Shown: positions 50,388 through 59,977, numbered from the stretch's first letter. The stretch: 64,000 bases of DNA from Pleomorphomonas carboxyditropha (GCF_002770725.1 NZ_NQVN01000001.1:682001-746000), one strand, 5' to 3'. Notes: generated from the letters alone by a model not told the origin. A program made the numbers and translations.

Positions 50388-52840
50388 GATTGGGTCTCCT
50401 TTTCGGTTTGGGGGATGAGCGTCGGGAAGCCGGGGAGAAGATCGACGGCCCAGCCCACTTCGCGGGCCGCGAGCCACGCGGCGAGGAAACCGTCGCGGCC
50501 GTGATCGGCCACGATCTGCGCAATGAGCGTCTGGTCGGTTTTCGAGGATGCGGCGCAGAGCGAGAGGCCGACTTCGGACAGGCCCAGTTCGAAGAGGCGA
50601 TTACCCCTGCGGCTTTGGCAGTAGTAATCCCGCTTCGGCGTCGCCCTTGCGAGGATTTCTATCTGCCGGTCATTCAGGCCAAATCGCCGATAGATGGTCG
50701 TGATCTGCGGCTCGATGGCGCGTTCGTTCGGCAAGAGCAGCCGCGTCGGGCAGCTTTCGATGATGGCCGGCGCGATAGCTGAATTGTCGATGTCGGACAG
50801 GCTTTGCGTGGCGAAGATAACGCTGGCGTTCTTCTTGCGCAGCGTTTTGAGCCATTCGCGGAGCTGGCCGGCGAACCCCTCGTCGTCGAGCGCAAGCCAG
50901 CCTTCATCTATGATGAGAAGCGTCGGCCGCCCGTCGAGCCTGTCGCCGATGCGGTGAAACAGATAAGCCAGCACGGCGGGCGCAGCCCCGGTGCCGACAA
51001 GCCCCTCGATCTCGAACGCCTGCACGTCGGCCGCGCCCAGGTGCTCGGCCTCGGCGTCGAGCAGCCGGCCATAAGGACCGCCGACGCAATACGGGCGAAG
51101 GGCTTGTTTGAGGTCGTTGGATTGCAACAGCACCGCAAGGCCGGTGATGGTGCGTTCTCCGACCGGCGCGGAGGCAAGCGATGTCAGCGCCGTCCAGATG
51201 TGTTCCTTCACCTCCGGGGTGATCGTGACGCCTTCGCGCATGAGGATGGCCACGATCCAGTCGGTCGCCCAGGCGCGTTCATAGGTATCGTCGATCCGGG
51301 CAAGCGGCTGGAGCGATACGGAAACGTCCGAACCTTCGGTCAACCCGCCGCCCAGGTCGTGCCAGTCGCCGCCCATGGCGAGCGACGCGGCACGGATGCT
51401 GCCGCCGAAATCGAAGGCGAACACTTGGCTGCGGTCGTAACGGCGGAACTGCAAGGCCATGAGCGCGAGCAACACGCTCTTGCCTGCGCCTGTGGGACCG
51501 ACGACGAGGGTGTGGCCCACGTCGCCGACATGAAGGGAAAACCGGAACGGGGTGGAGCCTTCGGTCTTTGCATAAAGCAGAGGGGGCGCACCGAAATGCT
51601 CGTCCCGTTCCGGCCCCGCCCACACCGCTGAAAGCGGGATCATGTGGGCGAGATTCAAGGTGCTGATAGGTGGCTGCCGGACGTTCGCGTAGGCGTGGCC
51701 AGGAAGCGAACCAAGCCATGCGTCAACCGCGTTGACCGTCTCCACCATGGCGGTGAAGTCGCGGCCCTGGATGACCTTTTCGGCCATCCGCAATTTCTCG
51801 TCGGCAATCCGGGGATCGGCGTCCCATACCGTGATGGTGGCCGTGACGTAGGCCATGCCCGCCACGTCGGCCCCCAGCTCCTGCAAGGCCATGTCGGCGT
51901 CGGCTGCCTTGTTGGCGGCATCCGTATCGACGAGAACGGACGCCTCATTCGTCATGACCTCCTTCAAGATCGCGGCGATGCTCTTGCGCTTGGCGAACCA
52001 TTGGCGGCGGATGCGGGTCAGCAGCTTGGTCGCGTCGGTCTTGTCGAGCAGGACCGCGCGCGTGCTCCAGCGATACGGGAAGGCCAGCCGGTTCAAATCG
52101 TCGAGCAGGCCGGGCGTCGTCGCGGTCGGAAATCCGATGACGGTCAGGACGCGGAGATTCTGGTCGCCCAAGCGCGGCTCCAGCCCTCCGGTCAACGGCT
52201 GGTCGGCGAGCAGCGCGTCGAGATAGATCGGCGTTTCGGGAACGCGGACGCGATGCTGGTTGGTCGAAACTGTTGAGTGCAAATAAGTCAGCGTGGCGCT
52301 GTCGCTCAACCAACCGCACTCCGGCATGAAGCCGTCGAGCAGCGCCAGCACGCGGTCGGTGCGGTCGATGAAACCGCGCATGACTTCATGGGGGTCGACG
52401 CCCGATTGCTCGCGGCCCTCGTAAAGCCACGTCTCGGCGCGGGCGGCTTCCTCGGCCGGGGGCATGTAGAGAAAGGTCAAGAAATAGCCCGACACGAAAT
52501 GCGCGCCGGCTTCCTCGAACGCGGCCTTGCGCTCGGCGTCGAGCAGCCCGGATGCCGGATCGGGAAAGGTGCTGTCGGGATAGGTCGCGGCTTCGCTGCG
52601 CTGCGCCTCCACGAAAATCGCCCAGCCCGATCCGAGACGGCGGAAGGCGTTGTTGATACGGCCGGCGACGGCGACCAGTTCGGCCGCGACGGCGGAATCC
52701 AGATCGGGACCGCGAAACTTCGCCGTCCTCTGAAAACTCCCATCCTTGTTCAAGACGACGCCAGGGCCGACAAGCGCGGCCCAGGGCAGATAGTCGGCAA
52801 GGCGACTGGCGGTGCGGCGATATTCGGCGAGGTTCATCAT
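50384..52840 (-). CDS. trbE: Conjugal transfer ATPase TrbE (VirB4 homologue)
   Basis: This 818-residue T4SS ATPase has Walker A VVGPTGAGKSVLLALM (near residue 450), Walker B LLIIDEGWLALDD, and downstream FATQSLSDIDNSAIA and CPTRLLLPNERA. It energises pilus biogenesis. Length matches TrbE. It begins 10 bp after trbD. Confidence 0.95.
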   Translation of the reverse strand: MMNLAEYRRTASRLADYLPWAALVGPGVVLNKDGSFQRTAKFRGPDLDSAVAAELVAVAGRINNAFRRLGSGWAIFVEAQRSEAATYPDSTFPDPASGLLDAERKAAFEEAGAHFVSGYFLTFLYMPPAEEAARAETWLYEGREQSGVDPHEVMRGFIDRTDRVLALLDGFMPECGWLSDSATLTYLHSTVSTNQHRVRVPETPIYLDALLADQPLTGGLEPRLGDQNLRVLTVIGFPTATTPGLLDDLNRLAFPYRWSTRAVLLDKTDATKLLTRIRRQWFAKRKSIAAILKEVMTNEASVLVDTDAANKAADADMALQELGADVAGMAYVTATITVWDADPRIADEKLRMAEKVIQGRDFTAMVETVNAVDAWLGSLPGHAYANVRQPPISTLNLAHMIPLSAVWAGPERDEHFGAPPLLYAKTEGSTPFRFSLHVGDVGHTLVVGPTGAGKSVLLALMALQFRRYDRSQVFAFDFGGSIRAASLAMGGDWHDLGGGLTEGSDVSVSLQPLARIDDTYERAWATDWIVAILMREGVTITPEVKEHIWTALTSLASAPVGERTITGLAVLLQSNDLKQALRPYCVGGPYGRLLDAEAEHLGAADVQAFEIEGLVGTGAAPAVLAYLFHRIGDRLDGRPTLLIIDEGWLALDDEGFAGQLREWLKTLRKKNASVIFATQSLSDIDNSAIAPAIIESCPTRLLLPNERAIEPQITTIYRRFGLNDRQIEILARATPKRDYYCQSRRGNRLFELGLSEVGLSLCAASSKTDQTLIAQIVADHGRDGFLAAWLAAREVGWAVDLLPGFPTLIPQTEKETQS

Positions 52841-52850
52841 GGACGCGCCC

Positions 52851-53132
52851 TCACGCTGAAAGGTTCGCGGGGATGCGAAGATGCCGCCGCCCGACTTCGA
52901 CGAATTGGGGATCGCGCTTCGCCGCCCATACGGACGCGAAATGACCGACCGCCCATATGGCGAGGCCGACCAGCCAGAGGCGCAGGCCGAGGCCCACGGC
53001 CCCGGCCAGCGTCCCGTTCATGATGGCGATGGAGCGCGGTGCGCCGCCGAGCAGAATATGCTCGGTCAGCGCCCGGTGGACCGGGACAGTGAAGCCCGGC
53101 ACCGCGTCGAGCTGTTCGAAACCGCCCGCCAT
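52851..53132 (-). CDS. trbD: Conjugal transfer protein TrbD (VirB3 homologue)
   Basis: This 93-residue inner-membrane protein has FTVPVHRALTEHILLGGAPR near the N-terminus followed by two hydrophobic segments, which is the TrbD/VirB3 pattern. Its ATG overlaps the trbC stop (TGATG). Confidence 0.92.
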   Translation of the reverse strand: MAGGFEQLDAVPGFTVPVHRALTEHILLGGAPRSIAIMNGTLAGAVGLGLRLWLVGLAIWAVGHFASVWAAKRDPQFVEVGRRHLRIPANLSA

Positions 53133-53464
53133 CAGACGAGCGCCCCGCCGCCGAACGAGAAGAACGACAGGAAGAAGCTCGATGCCGCGAAGGCGATGGA
53201 CAGACCGAAGACGATCTGGATGAGTCGGCGAAAGCCGCCCGAGGTATCGCCGAAGGCCAGTGCGAGGCCGGTTGCGATGATAACGATTACGGCGATGATT
53301 TTTGCGACCGGCCCCTCGATGGATTCGAGGATGGATTGCAGCGGTGCTTCCCACGGCATTGAGGAGCCGGACGCATGGGCGGCCGGTGCGAACATGGTGC
53401 TGATGGTGAGCGTGGTTACGGCGGTCGCAACGAGGCGATAGCCGCGCGAAAGCGTGTGGATCAT
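53132..53464 (-). CDS. trbC: Conjugal transfer pilin TrbC (VirB2 homologue)
   Basis: This 110-residue pilin precursor has a long signal peptide (LVATAVTTLTISTMFAPAAH, then ASG) and two membrane helices (GPVAKIIAVIVIIATGLALA, LIQIVFGLSIAFAASSFFLS). TrbC pilins of RP4 type are trimmed and cyclised by TraF; a TraF-type peptidase is encoded at 63628. It overlaps trbB by 4 bases. Confidence 0.93.
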   Translation of the reverse strand: MIHTLSRGYRLVATAVTTLTISTMFAPAAHASGSSMPWEAPLQSILESIEGPVAKIIAVIVIIATGLALAFGDTSGGFRRLIQIVFGLSIAFAASSFFLSFFSFGGGALV

Positions 53465-54444
53465 GAAGGGTCTCCTGTGCTGGGGTTGGTGGCTGGGGTG
53501 ATGCGGTAGTCGCCGTCCGGGCCGAGCCCTTCGACGCGGGCGAGTTCGGCCAGCCGGCGCGCGGAACCGCGCCCGGAGAGGACGGCAACAAGGTCGATGG
53601 TCTCCGCGATCAGGGCGCGCGGGACCGTGACGACGGCCTCTTGAATGAGCTGTTCAAGGCGGCGGAGCGCGCCGATGCCGGAGCCGGCGTGAATGGTGCC
53701 AAGCCCGCCCGGATGGCCGGTGCCCCACGCTTTCAGAAGGTCGAGGGCTTCCGCGCCGCGCACCTCACCGATGGGAATGCGGTCGGGGCGCAGGCGCAGC
53801 GAAGACCGGACCAAATCCGATAGCGTCGCCACGCCGTCTTTCGTCCGCATGGAGACGAGGTTTTCGGCGCGGCATTGCAGCTCGCGCGTATCCTCGATGA
53901 TGACGACGCGATCCGACCCCTTCGCCACCTCGGCGAGCAGCGCGTTGGTGAGCGTGGTCTTGCCGGTCGATGTCCCGCCCGCCACGAGGATGTTGGCGCG
54001 GGACGCGACGGCCGCGCGCAGCGTCGCGGCCTGGTCGGCGGTCATGATGCCTGCGGCCACATAGTCGTCGAGCGTGAACACCGCGACGGCGGGCTTGCGG
54101 ATGGCGAAGGTCGGGCCGATGACCACGGGCGGCAATAGCCCCTCGAACCGCTCGCCGCTCTCGGGCAGCTCGGCCGAGACGCGAGGGCTGCGGGCATGAA
54201 CCTCCGCGCCGACATGGTGGGCGACCAGGCGCACGATGCGTTCGCCATCAGCGGCGGACATCATCTCACCCGTATCGGCCAGCCCTTCGGACAGCCGGTC
54301 CACCCAAATCCGGCCGTCTGGATTCAGCATGACCTCGACCACGGCCGGGTCTTCGAGATACCGCGCGATGGCCGCGCCGAGCGCGGTGCGCAGCATCCGC
54401 GCGCCGCGCTGGATCGCTTCCGGTTTGTGGTGAGTGGCAGTCAT
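53461..54444 (-). CDS. trbB: Conjugal transfer ATPase TrbB (VirB11 homologue)
   Basis: This 327-residue secretion ATPase has Walker [18 protein letters not shown] (about residues 154-170), an Asp box ([11 protein letters not shown]), Walker B region ([20 protein letters not shown]) and a His box ([12 protein letters not shown]). It is the first gene of the trbB-trbI block. Two GC hairpins lie just upstream, one presenting its ribosome-binding site in the loop. Confidence 0.95.
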   Translation of the reverse strand: MTATHHKPEAIQRGARMLRTALGAAIARYLEDPAVVEVMLNPDGRIWVDRLSEGLADTGEMMSAADGERIVRLVAHHVGAEVHARSPRVSAELPESGERFEGLLPPVVIGPTFAIRKPAVAVFTLDDYVAAGIMTADQAATLRAAVASRANILVAGGTSTGKTTLTNALLAEVAKGSDRVVIIEDTRELQCRAENLVSMRTKDGVATLSDLVRSSLRLRPDRIPIGEVRGAEALDLLKAWGTGHPGGLGTIHAGSGIGALRRLEQLIQEAVVTVPRALIAETIDLVAVLSGRGSARRLAELARVEGLGPDGDYRITPATNPSTGDPS

Positions 54445-54448
54445 ATCG

Positions 54449-54493
54449 GCCCCGTTTCCTGACGGGGCGCAACAGATGGTCCCCGCAACGGGG
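54449..54493 (-). promoter_or_regulatory. Two GC hairpins at the trbB translation start
   Basis: On the minus strand, GCCCCGT and ACGGGGC (54449-54468) form a 7-bp stem whose loop contains CAGGAA, the likely trbB ribosome-binding site. A second stem CCCCG/CGGGG with a 3-base loop lies at 54481-54493. The ATG is at 54444. The structures could tune trbB translation or act as a weak attenuator. Confidence 0.4.
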
Positions 54494-54589
54494 TCGATTA
54501 AAAGAGCCTGAAATCGGGCCTATTCAACAACTATCGAAGAGGGTGCGGTGATCGGCGGCCATCGGCGGCGAATAGGATGGATTGAATAT

Positions 54590-55051
54590 TCAGGTATGGT
54601 CTCGATCCGTCTCGCACTGATCTTGCGATGGACGATCTTGAAGCGAATCGACATCGCGCGACAGCTCTTTGAGGAATCTGTCGCCGGTCGCCAGACGCCG
54701 GCCGAGCGACTGCATGAAGCCCTCGAACCGTTCGGCTCCCTTCGCGCGGGCGGAGGCTTGCGCGCTCTCCGGCAGCGGCGGCGTGGAGGCAAGCCAGATG
54801 CGGATGAACAGCGAGACGGTCTCGCCGAGCACGGCGAGATCTTCGTCGAGCGTGTCGATCTGACGGCCGAGCTTGTCGAGGCGGCGCGACATGGCCGCTT
54901 CCAGCCGATCCGACGTGTCGCCGGACAGGAAGGATGCGACGGCGGCCTCGACGATGGCGGACTTGGACACTTGCCGGCGCAGCGCCAGCGCCTCGACCTG
55001 GGCGAGCAAGTCCGGGTCGAAATAGACGTTCATGCGGGTTCGGCTGGTCAT
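54590..55051 (-). CDS. CopG-family ribbon-helix-helix protein between traG and trbB
   Basis: This 153-residue protein has an N-terminal ribbon-helix-helix (RTRMNVYFDPDLLAQVEALA, LRRQVSKSAIVEAAVASFLS), a coiled-coil segment (SRRLDKLGRQIDTLDEDLAV) and a hydrophobic stretch (ETVSLFIRIWLASTPPLP). This gene regularly sits between traG and trbB in such elements and probably regulates transfer genes or acts at oriT. The ATG at 55051 has AGGA 7 bp upstream. Confidence 0.85.
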   Translation of the reverse strand: MTSRTRMNVYFDPDLLAQVEALALRRQVSKSAIVEAAVASFLSGDTSDRLEAAMSRRLDKLGRQIDTLDEDLAVLGETVSLFIRIWLASTPPLPESAQASARAKGAERFEGFMQSLGRRLATGDRFLKELSRDVDSLQDRPSQDQCETDRDHT

Positions 55052-55062
55052 CGGCGTGTCCT

Positions 55063-57069
55063 TCAAAGCTCGATGCCGTCGCCGGGGTCGAGCGAGGCTT
55101 GCCGCGCCACCGTCCGCATACGCGAACGCATGGCGCGAGCCTTGGCCGCGTCAACGTCCGGTTCGTCGTCCAGCAAATCGAACTCCTGGTCGGGCGGGTG
55201 TGGCAGCGCAACGATTTCCTCATGCTCGGGCAATTCCGGCTCGCGGCGGATGCCGGCATTGTCAGGATCGCCCTCGCTCCCACTGTTTGCGGTCGTGTGC
55301 GTGGCCTTTGCTGCCGTCACTACGCGGCTCGACCAGTCGTCGGATGATGGGTTTGGCGCGGACGGAACGGATGCCAGATCGGGCGGCGGTAGGAGGCGTT
55401 CCTGAAACCGTGCGTCCTCGAAGTAGCGCGCCTTCTTTGCCCGGATCGGCGGCGTGCCGGCGACCATGACGATTTCCTCGGTCGGCGGAAGCTGCATGAT
55501 CTCTCCGGGCGTCATGAGCGGCCGGGCAGTCTCCTGTCGCGAGACCATGAGATGCCCTAACCACGGCGCGAGTCGGTGCCCAGCGTAGTTGGTGGAATCT
55601 CGTAGCTCGGTCGCGGTGCCGAGCGCATCGCTGATCCGTTTCGCCGTGCGCTCATCGTTGGTGGCGAAGGCGACGCGGACATGGCAGTTGTCGAGGATCG
55701 AGTTATTCGGCCCATAAGCGCGTTCGATCTGGTTGAGCGACTGCGCGATCAAAAAGCTCTTGAGGCCGTAACCGGCCATGAAGGCCAGCGCGGATTCAAA
55801 GAAGTCGAGACGACCGAGCGTCGGAAACTCGTCGAGCATCAAGAGCAGGCGATGACGCTTGCCGGACGTATGCAATTCCTCGGTCAGCCTGCGCCCGATC
55901 TGGTTGAGGATGAGCCGGATGAGAGGCTTGGTGCGGTTGATGTCGGAGGGCGGCACAACGAGGTAGAGCGTGACCGGCTCCAGGGTGCCGACCAGATCGG
56001 CGATGCGCCAGTCGCAGCGTGCCGTTACACGGGCCACGACAGGATCGCGATATAAGCCCAGGAACGACATGGCCGTGCTCAACACGCCCGACCGCTCGTT
56101 CTCGGACTTGTTCAGCAGTTCTCGCGCCGACGACGCGATGACGGGATGGACGCCGGCTTCTCCGAGATGCGGCGTGTCCATCATCGCGCGTAAGGTGGCT
56201 TCCACCGGACGGCGTGGATCGGACAGGAAGTTGGCGACGCCTGCCAGCGTCTTGTCCTTCTCCGCGTAGAGGACATGCAGGATCGCGCCGACAAGCAGCG
56301 AATGCGATGTCTTTTCCCAGTGGTTTCGTTTGTCGAGGCTGCCTTCGGGATCGACCAATATGTCTGCGATATTCTGCACGTCGCGGACTTCCCATTCACC
56401 CTGCCGCACCTCCAGCAGCGGGTTGTAGGCCGAGGATTTGGCGTTGGTCGGATCGAACAACAGGACGCGGCCGTGCTTCGCCCGGAAGCCTGCTGTCAGA
56501 GTCCAGTTCTCGCCCTTGATGTCGTGGACGATGGCCGAGCCCGGCCATGTCAATAAGGTGGGAACGACCAAGCCGACACCCTTGCCGCTGCGCGTCGGCG
56601 CGAAACATAGGACGTGTTCCGGCCCGTCGTGGCGCAGGTAGTCGCAGTCGTAGCGGCCGAGCACGATGCCATCGGGGCCGAGCAATCCGGCGGTGCGGAT
56701 TTCCCTGTCCTCCGCCCATCGCGCCGAACCATAGGTCGCGACGTTTCGGGCTTCCCGCGCCCGAATGATCGACATGAGGATGGCGGCGGCTATGGCCGTG
56801 AGGCCGCCCGACGCCGCGATGCCGCCGCCCTCGACAAAGATCGAAGGCGCATAGGCGTCGAAAGCATACCACCACCAGAACAGTGCAGGCGGATAGTAGA
56901 TCGGCCAGCCGGCCAACTCGAACCATGGATTGCCGAGTTGGGATTGAAAGCCGAGCCGCCAGGCGGTCCATTGCGTCGCCGCCCACGTCGTCACCACAAC
57001 GATGGTGAAAACCACGGCGATCTGACCCCATAGGATTCGGCCTCCGCGCATACGGACTCCAGTCGGCAA
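55063..57069 (-). CDS. traG: Type IV coupling protein TraG (VirD4 homologue)
   Basis: This 668-residue coupling ATPase brings the relaxosome to the T4SS channel. It has N-terminal membrane segments (WGQIAVVFTIVVVTTWAATQ and two further helices), Walker A CFAPTRSGKGVGLVVPTLL (near residue 160), Walker B region LLLMLDEFPTLGRLDFFESA and QSLNQIERAYG. Length fits TraG. It is the first gene of the transfer operon. Confidence 0.95.
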   Translation of the reverse strand: MPTGVRMRGGRILWGQIAVVFTIVVVTTWAATQWTAWRLGFQSQLGNPWFELAGWPIYYPPALFWWWYAFDAYAPSIFVEGGGIAASGGLTAIAAAILMSIIRAREARNVATYGSARWAEDREIRTAGLLGPDGIVLGRYDCDYLRHDGPEHVLCFAPTRSGKGVGLVVPTLLTWPGSAIVHDIKGENWTLTAGFRAKHGRVLLFDPTNAKSSAYNPLLEVRQGEWEVRDVQNIADILVDPEGSLDKRNHWEKTSHSLLVGAILHVLYAEKDKTLAGVANFLSDPRRPVEATLRAMMDTPHLGEAGVHPVIASSARELLNKSENERSGVLSTAMSFLGLYRDPVVARVTARCDWRIADLVGTLEPVTLYLVVPPSDINRTKPLIRLILNQIGRRLTEELHTSGKRHRLLLMLDEFPTLGRLDFFESALAFMAGYGLKSFLIAQSLNQIERAYGPNNSILDNCHVRVAFATNDERTAKRISDALGTATELRDSTNYAGHRLAPWLGHLMVSRQETARPLMTPGEIMQLPPTEEIVMVAGTPPIRAKKARYFEDARFQERLLPPPDLASVPSAPNPSSDDWSSRVVTAAKATHTTANSGSEGDPDNAGIRREPELPEHEEIVALPHPPDQEFDLLDDEPDVDAAKARAMRSRMRTVARQASLDPGDGIEL

Positions 57070-57234
57070 AAGAGACGGAGCCGATCAGAGAGTAGGCAAA
57101 ATCGGGACAGGCAACAGGAAAGATGATGCGGGAGGGCTGCCGGATACTATCGGCGGCAAATAGGACGGGTTGCGTCAGGGCAGCCGCCCGCGCTGGTGTC
57201 TTACAAGGATGGTCGAAACGAATCGCGGAGAAAT

Positions 57235-58146
57235 TCAGCCGGTGCGGACTTGCCGGGCCATTTCGCTGGCAAGGGTGAGCAGGTTTCGGAGGGCCGCGCC
57301 TTGATTGAACGGCGACCAGATGGCCGAGAATGCAACTGGCTCGGGCTCATCCGTGATGGACAAGAAAACAACGCCTGATGTTTGCAGAAGCGACGTTGCC
57401 GCACCCGTGACGGTGATGCCGAAGCCTTGTCCGACCATCGACAGCAGCGTGCCGCGCTCGACATCGAAACGAAGGATCGACGGCGCCGACCAGCGCCCGG
57501 CGAGGCGCAGCACGATATGGTCATGCACCTGCGGCCCGGTGCCGCCATAGCGGACGAGGAAGGTCTCACCTGCAAGGTCGGCCCATGTGACGGTGGACTG
57601 TCCGGCGAGTGGATGCCGCTCCGGCAGCGCGGCCAGAAGCGGTTCGGTCCAGATTCGCCGGGCATGGCAATCGGGCAGTTCGGGCCTGCCGGCTACGAAC
57701 ACGATGTCCAGCCGGTCGGCGCGAAGCTGCATGACGGCATCGCGGGCCGTGCCTTCCGTGATCTCGACTTCGATGCCTGGATGCTCGGTGCGGTATCGCT
57801 CGATCAACTCTGCGAGGAAGCTACCGGGGATGAAGGCATGAACGCCGAGGCGCAGGCGGCCGCACTCCCCCGATGCCGCCATGCCAGCCGTTTTCACGGC
57901 ATGGTCGATTTGATCGACGCCCACCGCTACATGCTCGACGAAGCGGCGACCGGCTTCCGTCAGCCGGACGCCTCGCGCATGGCGCTCGAACAACAGGACA
58001 CCAAGGTCTTCCTCCAGCGCCTTTACGCGGGTGCTGACGCTCGACAGGCTGACGCCGAGCGCATGGGCCGCATGGCGAAAATTCAAATGCTCGGCGACGG
58101 CGAGCGTCTGTATCAGCGATGGCAGGTTGATGCGTGAGCCGAGCAT
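57235..58146 (-). CDS. LysR-family transcriptional regulator (right of trb operon)
   Basis: This 303-residue regulator has a winged HTH (NFRHAAHALGVSLSSVSTRV, KALEEDLGVLLFERHARGVR) and an effector-binding domain (FLVRYGGTGPQVHDHIVLRL). It is paralogous to the LysR protein at 44044-45006 along its whole length. It lies upstream of traG on the same strand, 165 bp away, and so is placed to regulate transfer. The ATG at 58146 is chosen by alignment with the paralogue. Confidence 0.88.
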   Translation of the reverse strand: MLGSRINLPSLIQTLAVAEHLNFRHAAHALGVSLSSVSTRVKALEEDLGVLLFERHARGVRLTEAGRRFVEHVAVGVDQIDHAVKTAGMAASGECGRLRLGVHAFIPGSFLAELIERYRTEHPGIEVEITEGTARDAVMQLRADRLDIVFVAGRPELPDCHARRIWTEPLLAALPERHPLAGQSTVTWADLAGETFLVRYGGTGPQVHDHIVLRLAGRWSAPSILRFDVERGTLLSMVGQGFGITVTGAATSLLQTSGVVFLSITDEPEPVAFSAIWSPFNQGAALRNLLTLASEMARQVRTG

Positions 58147-58254
58147 AGATGCCCGACCAGTTGTGCGAAGATGACGGGGTTGCTGAGAGCCGATGACCAA
58201 CTCTTCCGAACTCCCTCATCTCAAGACACTGAGGTTGGCCATCGGCACACTCGC

Positions 58255-59151
58255 CTAGCGCTTCTTGCCGCGTTGGACCGTGGCGGCAATGCAGTCGGCA
58301 ATGCGACCCGCTAACGCGGCGGGAAAATCATGGGCCATACCCTCAAAGAGCACGAGTTCAGCGCCGGGAATCGCCGCAGCAGTAGCTTGGCCTCCACTCA
58401 CGTCGCATATCGTGTCCTTTGTTCCGTGAATGACAAGAGTCGGGACAGCTACGCCACGCAGCATTTCAGTTCGATCCCCGGATGCGACAGTTGCAACCGA
58501 TTGGCGTGCAGTGGCGAGTATGTCATGGTCACGATCCCATGCCTGCCCTGTGATATTTGCAATCTCCTGCGGCGGGGTCGGATAAGCTGGCGATCTAACC
58601 TTAGGCGCCCTACGAATAGCCTGTTCGATAGCTTCTTCCCGAGTGGTTGGCGGCGAGTCGGTAAAAAGGGCCTGTGCTTCAGGATGCATCAGACCGACAC
58701 CTTTGCCTCCCGTGCTGAACATCATCGAAGTAAGTGTGCGAACACGAGCTGGATGCTCGATGGCCATGGTCTGTGCAATTGCTGCGCCCATGGATGCTCC
58801 GACTACGTGCGCCGCTTCTATGCCAAGAAAATCGAGTAGTCCGACAGCATCGGCAGCCATATCGGATAGCGTGTAGGAGACAGAGGAAAGGTCTCCGGCA
58901 AACGCCGCTGCGAGATCGGGCTTCGGCGCGTCGTGCAGATGAGTCGAATGACCGGAGTCCCGATTGTCAAAACGGATGACATGAAATCCACGGGAGACCA
59001 ATTCATCTAGAAATCTGGTGGGCCAGTGCACAAGCTGTCCGGCAAGTCCCATGATGAGTAGAACCGCAGGGTCGCCTGCGTTTCCTCGCTGCTCATAGGC
59101 GATGTCTATGTGCGCCGGGCCTACAGCCTTAGCAATCTGTTCGTTCAACAT
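58255..59151 (-). CDS. Alpha/beta hydrolase controlled by the adjacent MerR regulator
   Basis: This 298-residue alpha/beta hydrolase shows LIMGLAGQLVHWPTRFLDEL, FDNRDSGHSTHL, nucleophile elbow VVGASMGAAIAQTMA, an acidic residue in IHGTKDTICDVSGG and a C-terminal His in EGMAHDFPAALAGR. It resembles the esterase/RdmC-like group. It lies 12 bp downstream of the MerR gene and is co-transcribed with it, suggesting a stress- or drug-induced hydrolase. The substrate is unknown. Confidence 0.85.
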   Translation of the reverse strand: MLNEQIAKAVGPAHIDIAYEQRGNAGDPAVLLIMGLAGQLVHWPTRFLDELVSRGFHVIRFDNRDSGHSTHLHDAPKPDLAAAFAGDLSSVSYTLSDMAADAVGLLDFLGIEAAHVVGASMGAAIAQTMAIEHPARVRTLTSMMFSTGGKGVGLMHPEAQALFTDSPPTTREEAIEQAIRRAPKVRSPAYPTPPQEIANITGQAWDRDHDILATARQSVATVASGDRTEMLRGVAVPTLVIHGTKDTICDVSGGQATAAAIPGAELVLFEGMAHDFPAALAGRIADCIAATVQRGKKR

Positions 59152-59163
59152 TCCTCATTAGTC

Positions 59164-59877
59164 CTACGGTTCGAGTTTAGTGGTGAGATGCTTATCCAAG
59201 GCCGCCAAGGCGCGATCTAGATAGCGAATGAGATCGGGGGTCCAACCCGCAAGGTCTCTAGGAGGGTCGGCTATTCGTAACCGTGCTAGAGCGCTAAGAA
59301 CCTCTGCATCACCGTCCGCGAAAGACTTCATCAGCGAACGCGCCTGCGAAGCGAGCGCGATTGTTCGCTTACTCGACGGACGCTCACCGCCGCTCATGCA
59401 GGCGCGGAGTTGGTCTGCTAGAATCCGCCACTGCGATTCGACATCGCTATCGTTCGCTTTCTTCTTCCGTCGGCGTGCATGGACATGCCTCTCTACGCAA
59501 GACATCGCGTCTAATGTTGCGAGCAAGTCGTCAGCGCTAACTTGCTTCCCCGACTGTGTGATGCTGCGAAGTCGATCACGCAGGCGTACAATGCGATCGA
59601 CTTCCAACTCTACTCGGTTCAAGTGTGTTCGCAGGAGATCGGCAAGTATGGAGCCGTCCTCAATCGCCTTCTTGATTTCTTCAAGCGACATTCCGAGCCC
59701 GCGAAGTGCACGGATTCGGTAAAGTCGCTCGACACCGGCTTCGTCGTATAGGCGATGATCGCCGCTGGTGCGCTCGGCTGCGGCAAGCAGTCCGGCTTCC
59801 TCATAGTGATGCAAGGCGCGGACGGTCGTGCCCGTGGCGCTTGCCAATTCGCCAACGCGCCATCGACGACTCCGCAT
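59164..59877 (-). CDS. MerR-family transcriptional regulator (TipA-like)
   Basis: This 237-residue regulator has an N-terminal MerR winged HTH (WRVGELASATGTTVRALHHY, EEAGLLAAAERTSGDHRLYD), a dimerisation coiled coil (about residues 80-115) and a C-terminal helical domain (residues 140-237) that could bind a drug-like ligand, as in TipA-type proteins. The C-terminal part lacks Cys pairs, so metal or redox sensing is unlikely. It sits under a MerR-type promoter with a 19-bp spacer. Confidence 0.9.
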   Translation of the reverse strand: MRSRRWRVGELASATGTTVRALHHYEEAGLLAAAERTSGDHRLYDEAGVERLYRIRALRGLGMSLEEIKKAIEDGSILADLLRTHLNRVELEVDRIVRLRDRLRSITQSGKQVSADDLLATLDAMSCVERHVHARRRKKKANDSDVESQWRILADQLRACMSGGERPSSKRTIALASQARSLMKSFADGDAEVLSALARLRIADPPRDLAGWTPDLIRYLDRALAALDKHLTTKLEP

Positions 59878-59908
59878 GCATGCCCTCCAATCGCTTTGGA
59901 CGTTGGGC

Positions 59909-59939
59909 AGGATACAACCTCACGTCACGTGAGGTTCAA
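59909..59939 (-). promoter_or_regulatory. MerR-type promoter with palindromic operator in a 19-bp spacer
   Basis: On the minus strand, TTGAAC (-35; plus 59934-59939) and TATCCT (-10; plus 59909-59914) are separated by exactly 19 bp, the stretched spacing of MerR-regulated promoters. The spacer carries a perfect palindrome with 10-bp arms AACCTCACGT and ACGTGAGGTT around one central base (59916-59936). The merR ATG is about 31 bp downstream. Confidence 0.85.
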
Positions 59940-59977
59940 GCCTTTTTTTGAGTGGCTAGGGAGGGGCAAGTCTCTAC

